The notes under the pieces were generated by a model. It was not told where the DNA came from. It saw only the letters and a program-made list of their open reading frames with translations, and did not search any database. A stretch of DNA of 6,188 nt, taken from NCBI GenBank assembly GCA_013003415.1, contig JABDJR010000634.1:1-6188 (forward strand), read 5' to 3'. The number at the start of each line of letters is the position of its first letter. The stretch's first letter is position 1. Position numbers and translations under genes: made by a program. Origin of the DNA: Candidatus Eiseniibacteriota bacterium (GTDB lineage: Bacteria; Eisenbacteria; RBG-16-71-46; JABDJR01). Positions 5,248 to 6,188 of this stretch are shown here, piece after piece.

Positions 5248-5322
5248 ATGACTGCCATTCAACTTTCCCACGCCGTCGTTACGGACCTCCTTGCTCCTCT
5301 CGCAAAGGCATTCCAGAACTAG
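5248..5322 (+). CDS. 24-codon short ORF in the rsgA leader, possible leader peptide or small protein
   Basis: ATG 5248 is preceded by AAAAAGGAGGGTGCCC, one of the strongest Shine-Dalgarno matches in the window, at about 7-base spacing. The product begins MTAIQLSHAVVTDLL and ends LAKAFQN before a TAG at 5320. It has no signal peptide. The sequence would form a mostly hydrophobic, partly amphipathic helix with a central Pro. I do not recognise it. It lies between the strong terminator and rsgA, in the same frame as rsgA but separated by in-frame stops at 5320 and 5398. It could be a leader peptide coupled to rsgA expression, an independent small protein, or the surviving start of a decayed gene, since the frame stays open for 25 codons beyond the first stop. 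The ribosome binding site is the main evidence that it is translated. Confidence 0.45.
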   Translation: MTAIQLSHAVVTDLLAPLAKAFQN

Positions 5323-5386
5323 GGTTTCCCCCTTCGTCAAACGCGACGTTGTTCTGAACCAACCCTTCGCCCGCAAGTGCAAGACT

Positions 5387-5426
5387 GGTCTGTGGCGTAG
5401 TCTGTCTATACCACGGAAGGTAGACC
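5387..5426 (+). promoter_or_regulatory. Hairpin region that can enclose the rsgA ribosome binding site
   Basis: GGTCTGTGG (5387-5395) can pair with CCAC (5411-5414) and AGACC (5422-5426), leaving GGAAGGT (5415-5421), the rsgA Shine-Dalgarno site, in a one-sided bulge. A competing fold pairs GTCTA plus CC (5404-5412) with GGTAGAC (5419-5425) and places the site partly in the loop and partly in the stem. Either fold could limit ribosome access to the TTG start at 5428. Seen by hand; no folding energy was computed. Confidence 0.35.
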
Positions 5427-5427
5427 C

Positions 5428-6188
5428 TTGAATTCCCTAGAGAAATGGGGCTGGAACGCCTCGCTGGCGGCTGATTTTGCTGCCAACTGTAGTAACGAGT
5501 GGATCCCCGCTCGAGTTTTAGTTGAATACCGCGAGCTTTACGATGTGTGGACCGAGCTTGGTGAGTTAAAGGCTCGCATTTCAGGCCGCATGCGGTACAT
5601 GCAAACCGATACCTCGGAAGCGCCCACGGTTGGCGACTGGGTTGCCCTTGAGCCGCGGACCGATGAAGGCACGGGCACGATTCACCGTCTCTCCCCTCGC
5701 GAAACCGCCCTTGTTCGGAAGGAAGCCGGGGAAAGAACACGAGCCCAGGTTCTCGCGGCCAACGTCAACACGGCGTTTCTGCTCACCTCGCCAAACCAAG
5801 ACTTCAACGAGCGACGGATGGAGCGCTTCTTGTCTTTGGTTTATGAAAGCGGAGCGACTCCGGTGCTGCTCGTGAACAAAGCCGACCTAACCGAAGAATT
5901 AGACGCTTGGCTGCTACGAGCTTCCGAGGGCGCCCCCGGTGTTCCAGTGCACGGCATTAGTGCGTTGCAGGGAGACGGGATCGCCGAGCTTGAACCGTAT
6001 TTGCAAGCTGGCCAAACCATTGTTCTGTTGGGATCTTCCGGCGTGGGGAAATCCACGCTCACGAACCGCTTGGTTGGCGATCAGCTTCTCGATACCGGTG
6101 GTATCCGGGAGGATGACGCCCGAGGCCGGCACACCACGAGTCATCGTCAAATGGTCCAACTCCCAAGCGGAGCTCTGCTCATTGATAC
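5428..6188 (+). CDS. rsgA: Ribosome small subunit-dependent GTPase RsgA (3' partial)
   Basis: Circularly permuted GTPase that acts in the cytoplasm on the maturing 30S subunit. The start is TTG 5428: GGAAGG lies at suitable spacing, an in-frame TAG at 5398 blocks extension with no other start codon in between, and LEKWGWNASLAADFA resembles the RsgA N-terminus. Domains: N-terminal OB-fold about 27-105 (PARVLVEY, ISGRMRY, APTVGDWVALEP); then the permuted G domain with G4 NKADL (Asn150-Asp153) and G5-like GISALQG ahead of the P-loop GSSGVGKST (202-210, Lys208). The switch region RGRHTTSHRQM follows, then LPSGALLID, which leads into the G3 motif cut by the window edge. That G4-G5-G1-G2-G3 order is diagnostic. 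The C-terminal zinc-binding domain (family length about 300-350 residues) lies beyond the window. Weak start codon and possible leader structure suggest modest or controlled translation. Confidence 0.95.
   Translation, partial: MNSLEKWGWNASLAADFAANCSNEWIPARVLVEYRELYDVWTELGELKARISGRMRYMQTDTSEAPTVGDWVALEPRTDEGTGTIHRLSPRETALVRKEAGERTRAQVLAANVNTAFLLTSPNQDFNERRMERFLSLVYESGATPVLLVNKADLTEELDAWLLRASEGAPGVPVHGISALQGDGIAELEPYLQAGQTIVLLGSSGVGKSTLTNRLVGDQLLDTGGIREDDARGRHTTSHRQMVQLPSGALLID

Noticed and set aside
5320..5400. Stop readthrough or frameshift joining the 24-codon ORF to a longer protein or to rsgA
   Set aside because: The frame extends only 25 codons past the first stop to another TAG at 5398, and the added peptide has no recognisable features.
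5279..5740. 153-codon minus-strand open frame over the short ORF and the start of rsgA
   Set aside because: Arg/Pro/Gln-rich composition typical of antisense frames; it overlaps strongly supported rsgA coding sequence.

Overview
The window reads as chromosomal DNA of an uncultured bacterium with a Gram-negative style envelope and moderate GC. Three things suggest this: a lipoprotein peptidoglycan endopeptidase of the MepS kind, a secreted protein ending in a FlgD-Ig/type IX secretion-like C-terminal domain, and a two-membrane style sensor kinase. The C-terminal domain is typical of FCB-related phyla (Bacteroidota relatives, Eisenbacteria-like and similar candidate phyla). That placement is an inference from one domain and is not proven. 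No mobile element, tRNA, rRNA or CRISPR array was seen.

Layout. Positions 1-2117 (+) hold the 3' part of a CHASE8-like/HAMP/HisKA/HATPase sensor histidine kinase (cut by the left edge), then an NlpC/P60 lipoprotein. They converge on a minus-strand pair: a signal-peptide-bearing jelly-roll-like protein with a FlgD/Por-like tail (2168-3178) and an MscS-type mechanosensitive channel (3291-4163). An inverted repeat lies at the convergent junction. The channel has a good sigma70-like promoter. The secreted protein has a -24/-12 (sigma54-like) match upstream.

Divergent from the channel are two consecutive small exported Cys-rich proteins (4296-4814 and 4857-5051). The first has Cys every 6 residues and the second has Cys every 5 residues. 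They end at a textbook intrinsic terminator (5094-5128). I do not recognise their function; they are the most distinctive part of the window.

The last region starts with a candidate promoter, two abutting palindromes and a 24-codon ORF with a strong Shine-Dalgarno site (5248-5322). After a structured spacer comes the circularly permuted GTPase RsgA (TTG start at 5428, cut by the right edge). The rsgA ribosome binding site can be folded into hairpins, so the short ORF and spacer may be a regulatory leader.

Most of the genes (kinase, endopeptidase lipoprotein, channel, secreted proteins) act at or outside the cell envelope, but nothing shows that they form one pathway. The likely transcription units are kinase+lipoprotein, the channel, the secreted protein, the Cys-rich pair, and the short ORF+rsgA.
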